In this document: in pieces, positions 54,778 to 64,000 of the stretch
How positions within the stretch are numbered: the first letter of the stretch is position 1
Layout: each line of letters starts with the position of its first letter
Assembly: GCF_022984075.1 (NCBI RefSeq)
Contig: NZ_JALAAD010000001.1
Coordinates: 2,678,501 to 2,742,500 of the forward strand
Direction: 5' to 3'
DNA from: Synechococcus sp. C9
Lineage (GTDB): Bacteria; Cyanobacteriota; Cyanobacteriia; Gloeomargaritales; Gloeomargaritaceae
Length of the DNA stretch: 64,000 nucleotides
Translations under genes and position numbers: made by a program
Notes under the pieces: model-generated
Told to the model about the DNA's origin: nothing
Database searches by the model: none
The model's input: the letters and a program-made list of their open reading frames with translations, nothing else

Positions 54778-55608
54778 CCCGACCGCCAAGGGCATGGCTC
54801 CGCCGCTGGCTGGACCTTCGTAGTGGTGCCACAAAAAGCTGACCAACCGCCAGGCTAGGGGAACACTGACCCAAAAGAGCAAGGCCGTCAGGGGTAAAAT
54901 GCCCATGCCTACCCCCACCAGCGTCACCCCATAGGCAGGCAAAACCACCCAGGGATAAATCCGACTGGCTCGCCGGCCGCCCCATTGCACCACCGGGGAG
55001 CGTTTCCCCGCCCGGGCATCATCCTCCGCCTGGGGAAAATGGTGGGCAAAAATGATCCCCGTCACCAAGCACCCCACCACCAGGGAAGCCCAGAATGCCG
55101 TCAGGCTAAACCGTCCCAATTGGGCATAGCTGGCCGCTAGGGTTGCCAGAGGACCAAAAGCCACAAAAGTCATCGGTTCCCCCCAGCCCCGATAGCTGAA
55201 GCGAAAGGGTGGCCCCTGGTAGCAATACCCCAGTGCAATCCCCAGCCCGGAAATTCCCAAAATCCAGTTGTCCGCCAAATTTGCATTGACAATATAAATA
55301 CACATCGCCCCCAAAGCCAAGCACGACCACGCAATAATTTGTAATAACATGGGTTGACCCGTCAGATTGACCAGGGACGAGGGTTTGTTCACATCTACCC
55401 CGGTGGCCGCATCATAGACATCATTGGTGATATTCAACCAAGCCTGCAGTAGGACGACCCCCGCTAGAACCCAGAGAAAAATATTTGTTTTAACCAATGC
55501 CGGGGCTTCGGCGTAGCTGGCGGCTGTCCCCACGAGGACGGGAATAACGGCGGCGGTATAAATCAGGGGATTCAGGGCTTGGAACCACAGGTCAGCACGG
55601 GCAGTCAT
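54712..55608 (-). CDS. menA: 1,4-dihydroxy-2-naphthoate phytyl/prenyltransferase
   Basis: 298 residues, with eight or so membrane helices. The UbiA-type Asp motif [14 protein letters not shown] and a second motif [14 protein letters not shown] bind Mg-prenyl diphosphate. In cyanobacteria MenA attaches a phytyl chain to make phylloquinone, the A1 cofactor of photosystem I. Its 5' flank contains the IS630 element. Confidence 0.94.
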   Translation of the reverse strand: MTARADLWFQALNPLIYTAAVIPVLVGTAASYAEAPALVKTNIFLWVLAGVVLLQAWLNITNDVYDAATGVDVNKPSSLVNLTGQPMLLQIIAWSCLALGAMCIYIVNANLADNWILGISGLGIALGYCYQGPPFRFSYRGWGEPMTFVAFGPLATLAASYAQLGRFSLTAFWASLVVGCLVTGIIFAHHFPQAEDDARAGKRSPVVQWGGRRASRIYPWVVLPAYGVTLVGVGMGILPLTALLFWVSVPLAWRLVSFLWHHYEGPASGGAMPLAVGLHALGGGLLAVGLWGSQANLF

Positions 55609-55715
55609 CGGCGGGGCATGGGTAGGGGCATGGTGGAACTAACGCCTTCATTGTACGTGCAGGTGACCACCCGCTTCAAACCCTAGCCGGTTTCCCCAGG
55701 GCAGGATTGCTAGGG

Positions 55716-56805
55716 CTACAGAGAATGACCATATAGCAATCCTAAATGAGAATAGAATATTTTAGGGAAAGCAAATTTCTGATGACTTAAAGCAAAATTA
55801 AATAGCCATTTGACAGTGGAAAAAAATTGGAGTCGGTACCAAAAATTTCTCAAAAAATTCTTGCCATGTAACCACACATCTTCAACAGGGTTTGGCTCAA
55901 GACAATTTGGTGCAAGTAAAATACAAGTCAACTCCCACTCATTTTCTGCTTTGCCTTGGTTTACTGAGGCAAAAAATTCTTTTATCTCCCGTGATTTGTG
56001 ATAGGTGGCTCCATCCCAAATTAACCCAATCCTTTTCCCACGAAACTTACTTCTCAGGTACTTCACAAAGGCGATAGTACTTGCTCCATTCGCACCATCA
56101 TATTCCCGGAGAATAAATTCTTTTGTCGGATAGTTTAAAGCTCCAAAATAAGTTTGTCTATTGCGTTCATTTACGATAGGAATTTCTATCCTAATATCTG
56201 ACCGCCCCCACACATAACCACAAACATCGCCCCAACACAAATGACACTCATCTGAAAATAGAACTACCAACCGTCCTGACCGGATTTCAGACTGATTGAC
56301 TCGTATAAATTCTTGAATTTCTTCTGGTTTTTTTTACGACTTCTAGCTCGGTTTTGGGGTTTACTTTCTGAGACCTCTTCCAGGCAATTCCTGCTTCTGA
56401 AAACAAGTCATAATAACTTTGTTTAGATTGATAAATTACATCATAATTCGCGTCAATATGAGTTATTAGTTCATCTAAATTCCAGTACCCCTTTGTTTGT
56501 AGCCAGTCAATTATTTCCTGTCTTTCTTCTTTTAATAGGTGGCTTTTTCTACCATGATAACCAAGTTTAAGTCCCTCAATTCCTTTTTCATAAAACTCTT
56601 GTTTCCAGCGAGTAATAAACGACTTATAGACTTCTAATAATTCGGCAATTTCACTATAAGGTTTACCTTCTATAGCCATTTTGACTGCCAAGGCGCGTTT
56701 CAGTTCCCTTACATCAGAAGTACTGCGGATAAATTCCCCTAAAAGAGCAACCATTTCTGGCTTTGTACAGGTCAGCATTCTTAGCTCCTCAGTGGTGCCT
56801 CTCAC
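55716..56805 (-). CDS. IS630-family transposase (two frames joined by a -1 shift)
   Basis: The first frame (56805-56287) has the helix-turn-helix domain (MAIEGKPYSEIAELLEVYKS; YDLFSEAGIAWKRS). The second (to 55716) has the DDE core: FSDECHLCWGD, GLIWDGATYHKS and PNCLEPNPVEDVW. An A8 run at 56335-56328 lies where the frame must shift -1 (reading AAA AAA AAA CCA GAA). IS630 elements often use such frameshifting. The second frame reads through the end at 55732 and stops at 55716, outside the element. Confidence 0.85.
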
Positions 56806-56863
56806 AGTTTAATTAGTTAGTATAGCCCACTTAACCGTTCTAAATCAAACTAGGATTGCTATA
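55732..56863 (-). mobile_element. IS630-family insertion sequence
   Basis: Both termini begin TATAGCAATCCTA read inward, with TA at the outer edge as expected for IS630 target duplication. The left end shares its first 26 bases (TATAGCAATCCTAAATGAGA then ATAGAA) with MITE copies. The element lies between menA and rbcR, 5 bases past the rbcR stop codon. Confidence 0.85.
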
Positions 56864-56867
56864 TGTT

Positions 56868-57830
56868 TTAGGATTCCACGCCAACGGGAATTTTCAAAGC
56901 ATCCGGGAGCAAATTGGGAAAGAGGGGCAGCACCTCACGGGTAAAGGTTTCGGCGGCACGGGATTGGTAGCGATTGGGATTAAGAATTAACCAAAGAATC
57001 CGGCGGATGCTAATGTTTTCAATCCGTACCCGTTGTAATGTTCCTAGTTCTAATTCTTTGCTAATGGCTGAGTTTGAGACAAAAGCCGCTCCCAACCCGG
57101 ATTGCACCGCATTTTTAATTGCCTCAATCGAATTTAATTCCATCTCCACTCGAAACCGGCTGGTATCAATACCGTACTGGCTGAGGATTTTATCAATCAC
57201 CTTGCGGATGGTGGACTGGGCATCCAGGGTGATAAAACGCAGTTGGTACAGTTCGTCCCGGGTGATCACATCCCCCCGACTGAGCAGATGTTTTGGGGGC
57301 AAAATCAATACCAATTCATCCTCCGCAAAGGCGCGCACGTCCAGGGAATCCTGCAATTCCGGGGGCACTTCGCCGCCAATAATCGCCAAATCCAATTGCC
57401 CATTCGCCACACTCCAACAGGTACGCCGGGTGGAATGCACCTGCAGTCGCACCGACACCTGGGGATACCGCTGGCGAAAAATACCGATCAACCGGGGCAT
57501 GAGATAGGTGCCCGTGGTCTGGGATGCCCCCACGATTAAAGTCCCCCCTTGCAGGTTTTGCAAATCCTCCAACGCCCGACAGGTTTCCTCGCACAGAGCG
57601 AGAATTTTATCCCCGTAGTGCAGGAGTAAATGCCCCGCCTCCGTCAGTTGCGCCCGCCGTCCCCCCCGGTCAAACAGGGGCACATTCAACTGCCGCTCCA
57701 AATTTTGCACCTGCAAACTCACCGCCGGTTGGGACACATAGAGCGTGTCGGCGGCCCGTTTGAAGCTCCCTTCGGCGGCAATCGCCTTGAGGATGCGGAG
57801 TTGGTCCAAAGTAAAGGGTAATTCAGTCAT
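56868..57830 (-). CDS. rbcR: LysR-type regulator RbcR (Ycf30)
   Basis: 320 residues. [29 protein letters not shown] then the Ycf30/RbcR-conserved [14 protein letters not shown] and [19 protein letters not shown]. It controls the Rubisco operon in response to carbon status, probably through dyads upstream of rbcL (about 34 kb away). CmpR/NdhR are paralogues; the effector-domain sequence fits RbcR. The IS630 element sits directly after its stop. Confidence 0.92.
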   Translation of the reverse strand: MTELPFTLDQLRILKAIAAEGSFKRAADTLYVSQPAVSLQVQNLERQLNVPLFDRGGRRAQLTEAGHLLLHYGDKILALCEETCRALEDLQNLQGGTLIVGASQTTGTYLMPRLIGIFRQRYPQVSVRLQVHSTRRTCWSVANGQLDLAIIGGEVPPELQDSLDVRAFAEDELVLILPPKHLLSRGDVITRDELYQLRFITLDAQSTIRKVIDKILSQYGIDTSRFRVEMELNSIEAIKNAVQSGLGAAFVSNSAISKELELGTLQRVRIENISIRRILWLILNPNRYQSRAAETFTREVLPLFPNLLPDALKIPVGVES

Positions 57831-57978
57831 GGACGTTGAGCGGCAATCACTTATTCATACAGTACGGGTTTCGGTATCCGTTCGGGACATTTTTGTAAAT
57901 TTTTTGGCATATAAACTGGCTCAATTCACCAAAATCCCGCTTGTTACCCCCTCGGTAAAAGCCACCCTGATGGCCCGC

Positions 57979-58743
57979 TCATAAACGCCCAAATCGCCGT
58001 TGCCGTTGCTGAAAAGCGACGAGGGCTTGGTGAAAACTCGCCCGGTCAAAATCCGGCCAGAGGGTCTCCGTGACGTACAACTCGGCGTAGGCAATCTGCC
58101 ACAGCAGAAAATTACTCAGGCGCATCTCACCGCTGGTGCGGATCAACAAATCCGGGTCGGGACTCGATGACGTGTACAACTGCTGGGCAAACCGGGTTTC
58201 GTCAATGTCTTCCGGTGCCAGTTCCCCCCGTTGCACCTGTTGCGCTAGGGCTTGACAGGCACGCACGATCTCCTGCCGCCCGCCGTAATTGGTCGCTACG
58301 GTCAACCACACCCGCTGGTGATGTCGGGTCAACGCCACCGCTTCGCTGATTTGGGTCTGCAAACTTTGGGGAAGCGCCTGCAACTGCCCCACAAATTCAA
58401 TCCGCACCTGCTCCCGGATCAACTCCTGCAATTCCTGGCGCAGTACCCGCTCAAATAGGGTGAGCAAAAATTCCACCTCCAAGCCCGGTCGCCCCCAGTT
58501 TTCTGTGGAAAAGGCGTAGCAGGTCAGGTGGGGAATCCCCCAATCCCGACAACAGCGCAAAAGTTCCTTGAGGGTTTCCACCCCCTGTTGATGCCCCATG
58601 ACCCGGGGTAAATGCCGTTGCCGGGCCCACCGCCCATTGCCGTCCATGATCACCGCCACGTGCTGGGGCAAACGCTGGGGGTCTAAATCCGCAGGCAAGG
58701 TCCGCAGAGGGTGGGTAGCGGTGCTGGGTTGGGAATGGGTCAT
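57979..58743 (-). CDS. uppS: Undecaprenyl/isoprenyl diphosphate synthase
   Basis: 254 residues. Cis-prenyltransferase motifs: [15 protein letters not shown] (catalytic Asp), [11 protein letters not shown], and [18 protein letters not shown] near the C-terminus. It makes undecaprenyl-PP for wall synthesis. It lies 47 bases after cdaA on the same strand. Confidence 0.96.
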   Translation of the reverse strand: MTHSQPSTATHPLRTLPADLDPQRLPQHVAVIMDGNGRWARQRHLPRVMGHQQGVETLKELLRCCRDWGIPHLTCYAFSTENWGRPGLEVEFLLTLFERVLRQELQELIREQVRIEFVGQLQALPQSLQTQISEAVALTRHHQRVWLTVATNYGGRQEIVRACQALAQQVQRGELAPEDIDETRFAQQLYTSSSPDPDLLIRTSGEMRLSNFLLWQIAYAELYVTETLWPDFDRASFHQALVAFQQRQRRFGRL

Positions 58744-58790
58744 GCGCTGGTGCTAAAAACTAAAAACAAAATTAAGGGATGATGTGAGCA

Positions 58791-59456
58791 TCATAGGCGA
58801 TTTTTCCCCCGTTCCAGTTGTTCCCGCAGTTGCTCCAGGGTGAGATTGGTCAAGAGTTGACCCCGGCGCGCTAGGGCGACCTGCCCGGTTTCTTCAGATA
58901 CCACAATTGCCAGCCCGTCCGGTTGGTATTCCGTTACCCCTAGGGCGGCTCGATGACGGGTGCCCAAGCCCAGAGCCATTGGTGCGGTCGAGATGGGGAC
59001 AATCACCCCGGCGGCTAGCACCATGCCACTGCGTACCACCACTGCCCCATCGTGGAGTGGGCTGAGGGGAGAGAGCAAACTGAGTAGGAGTTCCGCCGAA
59101 AGTTGCGCCTGGAGTTTCACGCCGGGCAGGGTATGGGGCATATCCGCTGAGGGAGCCAGCCACACCACCAACGCGCCCCACCGTCTTTGCGTACATTCGG
59201 TAACCACCTTGAGAATCACCCCCGTATCCTGCGCAGGCGGTTGCCAATCCGTTCGTCCCCACCGCCACCGGGGGAGTACCCCCACCAGGATTGCCCCCAA
59301 CCCCAACCCCTGGGCGGTCCAGGGCAGATGGTGCGCCTCCGCCCATAGAGCTAGTCCCGCCACCAGGGCTACAGCCAGCCCCCGCCACCCCAACAACAAG
59401 GGCAGACAGACCAACACCCCCACCACCAGCAGGGCATCCCAGGGTTCGCTCATCAC
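58791..59456 (-). CDS. cdaA: Diadenylate cyclase CdaA
   Basis: 221 residues. Three short N-terminal helices, then the DAC domain with the DGA motif (PLHDGAVVV) and the RHR motif (GTRHRAALG), which bind ATP. It makes c-di-AMP, which controls K+ and osmolyte transport and, in cyanobacteria, dark survival. The start is ATG 59456 or 59453. It is between the DUF1400 gene and uppS. Confidence 0.94.
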   Translation of the reverse strand: MMSEPWDALLVVGVLVCLPLLLGWRGLAVALVAGLALWAEAHHLPWTAQGLGLGAILVGVLPRWRWGRTDWQPPAQDTGVILKVVTECTQRRWGALVVWLAPSADMPHTLPGVKLQAQLSAELLLSLLSPLSPLHDGAVVVRSGMVLAAGVIVPISTAPMALGLGTRHRAALGVTEYQPDGLAIVVSEETGQVALARRGQLLTNLTLEQLREQLERGKNRL

Positions 59457-59492
59457 CGTTGTGACTGCCCCCTGCCGGATGGGTTGACCGAA

Positions 59493-60077
59493 CTAACGGG
59501 GCAAACAACCCGCACTGAACTTAAATCCCGGCATGACCAGGGGAAGAAGTTCATCCACAGCCGCCAATACCTGGGGTAAATTTTGGGCATCCGCCTGGAT
59601 TTGCTTATAGATCGCCATTGCCTTTTGGGCATCCACGGTCATATCACCGGGGTAGTTTTTGATCAAATTGATGAGGGTGATGGGATTATTCTGGGCGGAC
59701 TGACTCAACCCCGTTTTGATCGCCGCCACCCCGTCGCCCCCATTCACCGGTTGGATAAAAGTCGCCACTTGGCTGAGAATGATGTTCCCCACAAAACTAT
59801 TGACTATTTTATCTAGGGTGGCTGGTTGCACCGGTACGGGGGTGGACAAAAATTTCTGGGCATCGGCGGCTTGTATCCCAGCTAACCCCAACAAGCTGGT
59901 CAGGCGTTCCGAAGCTTGTCCCGTCGTCGCCAAGGTTTGTAGGTCATTCACGGTCACTGGGGTACTAATCGGACCAAATTTCACCATGATCTGATCCGCC
60001 GCCCAACTGGGTAACGCCCATAACCCCCAAGCCAAGACCGCACCCACCAAACCACGCCGCAGGGTTACTCCCAGCAT
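59493..60077 (-). CDS. DUF1400 protein, exported
   Basis: 194 residues with a Sec signal (GLVGAVLAWGLWALPSWA, cleaved near residue 27). DUF1400 (about 30-150; KFGPISTPVTVNDLQTLATT) is normally the N-terminal domain of cyanobacterial alpha/beta-hydrolases. Here it ends without a hydrolase, so it is a stand-alone form. The remainder (TLDKIVNSFVGNIILSQ; DAQKAMAIYKQIQADA) is helical. Function is unknown. It heads a run with cdaA and uppS. Confidence 0.75.
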   Translation of the reverse strand: MLGVTLRRGLVGAVLAWGLWALPSWAADQIMVKFGPISTPVTVNDLQTLATTGQASERLTSLLGLAGIQAADAQKFLSTPVPVQPATLDKIVNSFVGNIILSQVATFIQPVNGGDGVAAIKTGLSQSAQNNPITLINLIKNYPGDMTVDAQKAMAIYKQIQADAQNLPQVLAAVDELLPLVMPGFKFSAGCLPR

Positions 60078-60218
60078 AGATATGCTCCTGTTTGCTCCGA
60101 AAAGTTCTGGTTTACATTAGCACTTTACCAGGACTATCCCTGGGGGGGGGAGTTCCCTGGATTTGCCACCCGCTCCCCTCGGGGGATAAAGTAAAACTAT
60201 TCACAATTCTTAATAGTT

Positions 60219-60428
60219 ATGACCACCACCATTAACTGTGCGGAAGCCTGTGTTAACGGTTGCATCCTGGGAGAAGATTGTCCCCACCGGGAGCATTTGG
60301 CGCAGGCGTTGAAATTTGTGGCGGAACACGACCTGGATCATTTGGTGGAGGTGGCGCAGAACAGTGCCCCCCAACGGATGTTGCGGCAGTTGGAGAAGGG
60401 GAACCTGCCGGGATACCCCCCTGCCTAG
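60219..60428 (+). CDS. Small cysteine-rich protein
   Basis: 69 residues from ATG (TTCACAATTCTTAATAGTTATG). The first 22 residues have four Cys (CAEACVNGCILGEDCPHR), a possible metal or iron-sulfur site, then a helix (HLAQALKFVAEHDLDHLVEV). It resembles a conserved cyanobacterial hypothetical. It is 56 bases upstream of the cellulose-synthase-like gene on the same strand, so they may be co-transcribed. Confidence 0.6.
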   Translation: MTTTINCAEACVNGCILGEDCPHREHLAQALKFVAEHDLDHLVEVAQNSAPQRMLRQLEKGNLPGYPPA

Positions 60429-60484
60429 AACCGGAACCTGGGGCGTTGCGTATCAGAGACAAGGATTTCAGGGAGTACTTGGTT

Positions 60485-62605
60485 ATGATTCAGCTTCGCC
60501 GGTTGATTGGGTCGCCCCCTTTGCCCACGCCTGGTTTCCCTTGGTGGGCGCTGGGAATGGCTCTGCTGGCGGGCTGGGGCGTGATCCAACTTTTGAACCT
60601 CATCCTGCCCCCGACCTGGCTGGCGGTGCCCGTGACGGAACCCTTGTCCCTGTGGGGGATCGCCCTCACCATTACCGGGGTGTGCTGGGCAATTACCCGC
60701 CTCTATCCCCGACCGGGCACTTGGTCACGCCTGATTCTGCTGGCAATCCTGCTGGTGTTGGCGGGGCGGTATCTGCTCTGGCGGGTGTTGGGCACCCTGC
60801 GCTGGGAATCCTGGGGGTTGGCAATGTTTTCCCTGGCGTTTCTGGCGCTGGAGGTGCTGAGTTCCGCCGGGGGCTGGATTCAGTTATTTTTGATGGCGCA
60901 AACCCGTGACCGGCGCGCCGAAGCGGATGTGTACAGTGTAGCGGTGACCGCAGGCAAATACCGTCCCACCGTTGATATTCTCATCCCTACCTACAATGAA
61001 CCGGCGTTTATCCTGAAACGGACGATTTTGGGGTGTCAAGCCCTGGATTATGAACCGAAACGGATTTACCTGCTCGACGATACCCGTCGCCCGGAGATAC
61101 GGACACTGGCGCAGGAATTGGGGTGCGAATACCTGACCCGCCCGGATAACCGCCATGCCAAAGCGGGGAATTTGAACCATGCCCTGCCCCTGACCCAAGG
61201 GGAATTGGTTGCTGTATTTGATGCGGACTTTATCCCCACCCGCAATTTTCTCACCCGCACGGTGGGGTTTTTCCAAAATTCCCAGGTGGCACTGGTGCAA
61301 ACCCCCCAGACGTTTTACAACCCTGACCCGGTGGCGCACAATTTGGGACTGAGTGGGGTGCTGACCCCGGAGGAGGAGATTTTTTACCGACAGATTCAGC
61401 CCATGCGGGACGGGGTACAGGGGGTGATCTGCTCCGGGACATCCCTGGTGGTACGGCGGGCACCCCTGGAGGCCATCGGTGGGTTCGTCACTACCTCCCT
61501 GAGTGAGGACTATTTCACGGGGGTCGAGTTGGCGGCACGGGGGTATGAGGTGATTTACCTGCAAGAGAAACTCAGTGCTGGCTTAGCGGCTGAGAATATG
61601 GCCGCCCATATCAGCCAACGTCTGCGCTGGGCCCAGGGGACGGTGCAGGGCTTATTCATCCCCAGTAATCCCCTCACCATTCCGGGCTTAAATGTCAAAC
61701 AGCGGTTAGCCCACTTGGAAGGCTTGTTAAATTGGTTTACTGCCTGGGCACGGGTAGGTTTTTTGTTGATCCCTGTCCTGGTTGCTCTGTTCAACACCCT
61801 ACCATTTCGGGCAACATCTGCAGAACTTTTGTATTATTTTTTGCCCTATTATTTAGCCCAATTTATCGTTTATCCTTGGCTCAATGGCCGTAGCCGCTCC
61901 CTTCTCACAGCCGATTTGTACGTGTTGACCACCTGCTGGCCGGTAAGTGTGGCGGTATGGCAAACCCTAGTGCGCCCCTTTGGTCGGGGGTTTCGGGTCA
62001 CCCCCAAGGGCTTGAGCAATTCCCAATTTACGGTGAATTGGCCGTTGATCACCCCCCTGCTGGTGTTTTTGGGGCTGAATTTCGCCTGCTTTGTGTGGTT
62101 CATGCTCACCCAGGGCTGGCAATGGGTCTGGGTCTGGAGTATTTACAATTTAATCATGTTGTGCTTGGCTTGTCTGGCTTTAGTGGATGCCCCCCAAGCC
62201 TCGCCCTATCCTTGGTTCCCCCTGCAGAAACTGGTGCAATTCCGGCAGGGAGAGCGTACCGCCTGGGGCGTGACCGAGCAGATGTCGGAACTGGGAGCCA
62301 CTGTGACCCTGACCCAGGGACGATTAACCCGGGAACCCGTTACCGTGACCTTACCGGAGGTGGGGCTGACCCTCACCGCCCAACCGCACCACCAGGAGGC
62401 TGGACGGGTGACCCTCGCCTGGACAAACCTCACCCTTGAGCAGGAACGGCGGTTGATTCCCCTACTTTTTTGCCGTCCGGGACAATGGCAGGAGCGGCAG
62501 GTGCCGGGGGAATGGCGTTCTCTGGGGTGGCTGTTGCAGTCCTTAGTACGTTGGCCGTTGCGGGCACAGCTTAGGGATAGAGTCCCGGCGCATAGGCTTC
62601 GATGA
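60485..62605 (+). CDS. Cellulose-synthase-like glycosyltransferase (GT2, BcsA-type)
   Basis: 706 residues from ATG 60485; the open frame continues upstream to 60260 but those residues are antisense-like and excluded. Three N-terminal helices, then the processive GT2 core: DD at 196-197, DAD near 246, TSLSED near 338 and QRLRW near 377. Four or five C-terminal helices follow, then a PilZ-like tail (residues 585-690). This is the membrane synthase of beta-1,4-glucan or a similar polymer. The PilZ RxxxR c-di-GMP motif is not clear, so regulation is uncertain. Confidence 0.9.
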   Translation: MIQLRRLIGSPPLPTPGFPWWALGMALLAGWGVIQLLNLILPPTWLAVPVTEPLSLWGIALTITGVCWAITRLYPRPGTWSRLILLAILLVLAGRYLLWRVLGTLRWESWGLAMFSLAFLALEVLSSAGGWIQLFLMAQTRDRRAEADVYSVAVTAGKYRPTVDILIPTYNEPAFILKRTILGCQALDYEPKRIYLLDDTRRPEIRTLAQELGCEYLTRPDNRHAKAGNLNHALPLTQGELVAVFDADFIPTRNFLTRTVGFFQNSQVALVQTPQTFYNPDPVAHNLGLSGVLTPEEEIFYRQIQPMRDGVQGVICSGTSLVVRRAPLEAIGGFVTTSLSEDYFTGVELAARGYEVIYLQEKLSAGLAAENMAAHISQRLRWAQGTVQGLFIPSNPLTIPGLNVKQRLAHLEGLLNWFTAWARVGFLLIPVLVALFNTLPFRATSAELLYYFLPYYLAQFIVYPWLNGRSRSLLTADLYVLTTCWPVSVAVWQTLVRPFGRGFRVTPKGLSNSQFTVNWPLITPLLVFLGLNFACFVWFMLTQGWQWVWVWSIYNLIMLCLACLALVDAPQASPYPWFPLQKLVQFRQGERTAWGVTEQMSELGATVTLTQGRLTREPVTVTLPEVGLTLTAQPHHQEAGRVTLAWTNLTLEQERRLIPLLFCRPGQWQERQVPGEWRSLGWLLQSLVRWPLRAQLRDRVPAHRLR

Positions 62606-62741
62606 CCTGGCCGCTGGCGGCGTGGAGGATCATCAGGTAATCACAGTGGGGACATTCCGTCTCCAACCGACCGGACTCCGTCTGGAGGGAACGCTGGGCG
62701 TATTGGCCGCAGTTGGGGCAACGAACCAGTTCTGATGGCAT
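62571..62741 (-). CDS. Zinc-ribbon small protein
   Basis: 56 residues from ATG 62741 to the stop at 62571. Two CxxC pairs (CPNCGQ near 8-13 and CPHCDY near 30-35) form a four-Cys zinc ribbon, then a beta-strand tail (GQVIEAYAPGLYP). It overlaps the end of the convergent glycosyltransferase gene by 35 bases. It looks like a conserved cyanobacterial protein; function is unknown. Confidence 0.7.
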   Translation of the reverse strand: MPSELVRCPNCGQYAQRSLQTESGRLETECPHCDYLMILHAASGQVIEAYAPGLYP

Positions 62742-63079
62742 TTTTGGTAATCCTCTAAAAATGGGTTTATTATCGGTTATCCTTGATCCCCATCATAAAT
62801 AAGCCCATTCATTTTGTGGTTTTCTCTTAATGAATCTTTGGAGATATGTCCCACGTAGTACAGCAAATTTTAGGACATTTTTAGGTGTTCTACGGGTTTG
62901 TACCCCCAGCCAGGGATGGTAATCTCATCTGAATCGTGAGAAATATTTTAATTATTCTAAAATTATTCTAAAAATTTTATGGTTAGAAAATTAAAGTTTG
63001 CAAGACCACTGCCCCCTGGGTCGTATTGATGGATGATTTATGGAGGGCAAAAGATAAATGTTGTGATTTTAGATGAAAA

Positions 63080-63180
63080 TATAGCAGTCCTAAATGGGAA
63101 TAGAACAGGGGTCGCAGGGGCACCGCCCCCGTATTTGGTTCTGGAACATTTTTATTTGCAAATCAAGTAGAATTGCTATA
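63080..63180 (+). repeat. MITE copy (101 bp, complete)
   Basis: TATAGCAGTCCTAAATGGG to AGTAGAATTGCTATA, with core GGGGTCGCAGGGGCACCGCC. The right end AAATCAAGTAGAATTGC matches copies at 25698 and 54025. The gap 62742-63244 holds this copy and an AT-rich stretch without a gene. Confidence 0.85.
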
Positions 63181-63244
63181 TGAATGTGGAGTTTCACAGG
63201 TAACCTATTTTATGCTTGTGAAATCACGGTAGTAGGTGAAGGGC

Positions 63245-64000
63245 ATGGTCATGTTTGGGCAATCCTGGCGGTGGGGGCAACGGTTTGGCAGTACGGTGTT
63301 GCTGTGGGGACAGGTGCTGGTGCATCTGCTCCAGGGGCGGGTACATCGGCGCAATCTGCTCACCCAACTGGAAGTGGTGGGTCCCGAATCCCTGCTGGTG
63401 GTGATTCTCACGGGTTCGTTTGTGGGGATGGTCTTTACGATTCAGGTGGCACGGGAATTTATCCAGTTTGGTTCCGGGGATTTGGTCGGGGGGGTGTTGG
63501 CGCTGGCGCTGGTGCGGGAGTTGGCGCCGGTGTTAACCGCTGTGATCGTGGCGGGGCGGGTGGGAGCCGCTTTTGCCGCTGAGTTGGGTACCATGCAGGT
63601 TACGGAACAGATTGATGCCCTCTATATGCTTAAAACCGACCCGGTGGATTATTTGGTTTTGCCCCGAGTGTTGGCTTGCATTTTGATGGTGCCATTACTC
63701 ACTGTGGTTGCCTTTGTGGTGGGGGTTACGGGTGGAGTTATGATTGCCAATAGTATGTACAATCTTAGTATATCTCAGTTTATGGACTCGGTACAGCAAT
63801 TTATGGATGGCTGGGATATGGTCAAGGCGTTGATCAAAGGGGCAATTTTTGGGATGTTGGTGGCGACCATTGGCTGTGGCTGGGGTTTGACTACTACCGG
63901 TGGGGCGAAAGGGGTGGGGCAAGCGACGACGGCGGCGGTGGTGACGGGGCTATTAGCCATTTTTGTTTCGGATTTTTTCCTATCCTGGTTGATGTTTCGG
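63245..64000 (+). CDS. MlaE/TGD1-type ABC permease (3' truncated by window edge)
   Basis: 252 codons are visible and the frame is open to base 64000. The start is ATG 63245 or 63251. The MlaE signature is clear: LLVVILTGSFVGMVFTIQVA, LALVRELAPVLTAVIVAGRV, ELGTMQVTEQIDAL, KALIKGAIFGMLVATIGCGWG and TTAAVVTGLL. These permeases pair with an MCE protein and an ATPase to move lipids between envelope membranes; the plant homologue is TGD1. The partner genes would lie beyond base 64000. Confidence 0.93.
   Translation, partial: MVMFGQSWRWGQRFGSTVLLWGQVLVHLLQGRVHRRNLLTQLEVVGPESLLVVILTGSFVGMVFTIQVAREFIQFGSGDLVGGVLALALVRELAPVLTAVIVAGRVGAAFAAELGTMQVTEQIDALYMLKTDPVDYLVLPRVLACILMVPLLTVVAFVVGVTGGVMIANSMYNLSISQFMDSVQQFMDGWDMVKALIKGAIFGMLVATIGCGWGLTTTGGAKGVGQATTAAVVTGLLAIFVSDFFLSWLMFR

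Noticed and set aside
60260-60484. 75-residue N-terminal extension of the cellulose-synthase-like protein
   Set aside because: It overlaps the small Cys-rich gene in another frame and is Gly/Pro-rich without membrane character; ATG 60485 begins the family-like sequence.
63184-63582. 132-residue Gly-rich ORF near the right edge
   Set aside because: It is an alternate frame of the MlaE permease, which runs off the edge.

Overview
The window is chromosomal DNA from a cyanobacterium. It carries a form IB Rubisco operon (rbcL-rbcX-rbcS), the Rubisco regulator rbcR, the photosystem I assembly factor ycf4, the circadian output regulator rpaA, menA, a Hik2/CSK-type sensor kinase and several cyanobacteria-restricted small proteins. 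Most of the window (about 10.5-64 kb) is GC-rich core genome. The species cannot be named from sequence alone; a unicellular, moderately GC-rich lineage is likely.

Region 1 (1-10218) is a more AT-rich accessory block. It reads as one arm of a Tn7-like, type V-K CRISPR-associated transposon. tnsB, tnsC and a short tniQ run leftwards as an overlapping operon. A candidate left end (TGTACA plus short repeats) lies just beyond tnsB, ending at 10218. Cargo follows tniQ: a PLD-nuclease/SNF2-type helicase, a RES/Xre toxin-antitoxin pair, a lone DUF433 protein, a broken DUF4258/DUF2283 pair and an N6-adenine DNA methylase cut by the window edge. Cas12k, tracrRNA and the CRISPR array are not in the window and would lie left of base 1. 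The tnsB reading frame is broken by one base at two adjacent A6 slippery heptamers, so the gene is either decoded by -1 frameshifting or inactivated.

Region 2 (10.2-25.4 kb) holds a cyclophilin/ycf4/rpaA cluster and the C-terminal half of a class II ribonucleotide reductase (nrdJ) containing two LAGLIDADG inteins. The N-terminal half of that enzyme is absent. pth, a Coq4-like gene, mazG, pyrC, comF and the Rubisco operon with a strong terminator follow.

Region 3 (26-48 kb) holds a sensor kinase, hflX, tRNA-Arg(UCU), a purS-purQ operon flanked by pentapeptide-repeat genes, a cation/proton antiporter, ftsW, a binding protein, a CHASE2-kinase with degraded catalytic motifs, a CaCA antiporter, and a xfp-ldhA-pgm operon (phosphoketolase, D-lactate dehydrogenase, phosphoglucomutase).

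Region 4 (48-64 kb) holds a solo TnpB element, an HpnB-like glycosyltransferase, rlmB, a CCA-type nucleotidyltransferase, ybeY, menA, an IS630 element, rbcR, uppS-cdaA, a cellulose-synthase-like glycosyltransferase and the start of an MlaE-type permease.

A family of roughly 100-160 bp MITE-like repeats is scattered through intergenic regions. Their ends match those of the IS630 element at 55732-56863, so that transposase probably mobilised them. One copy directly abuts the proposed transposon end at 10218.
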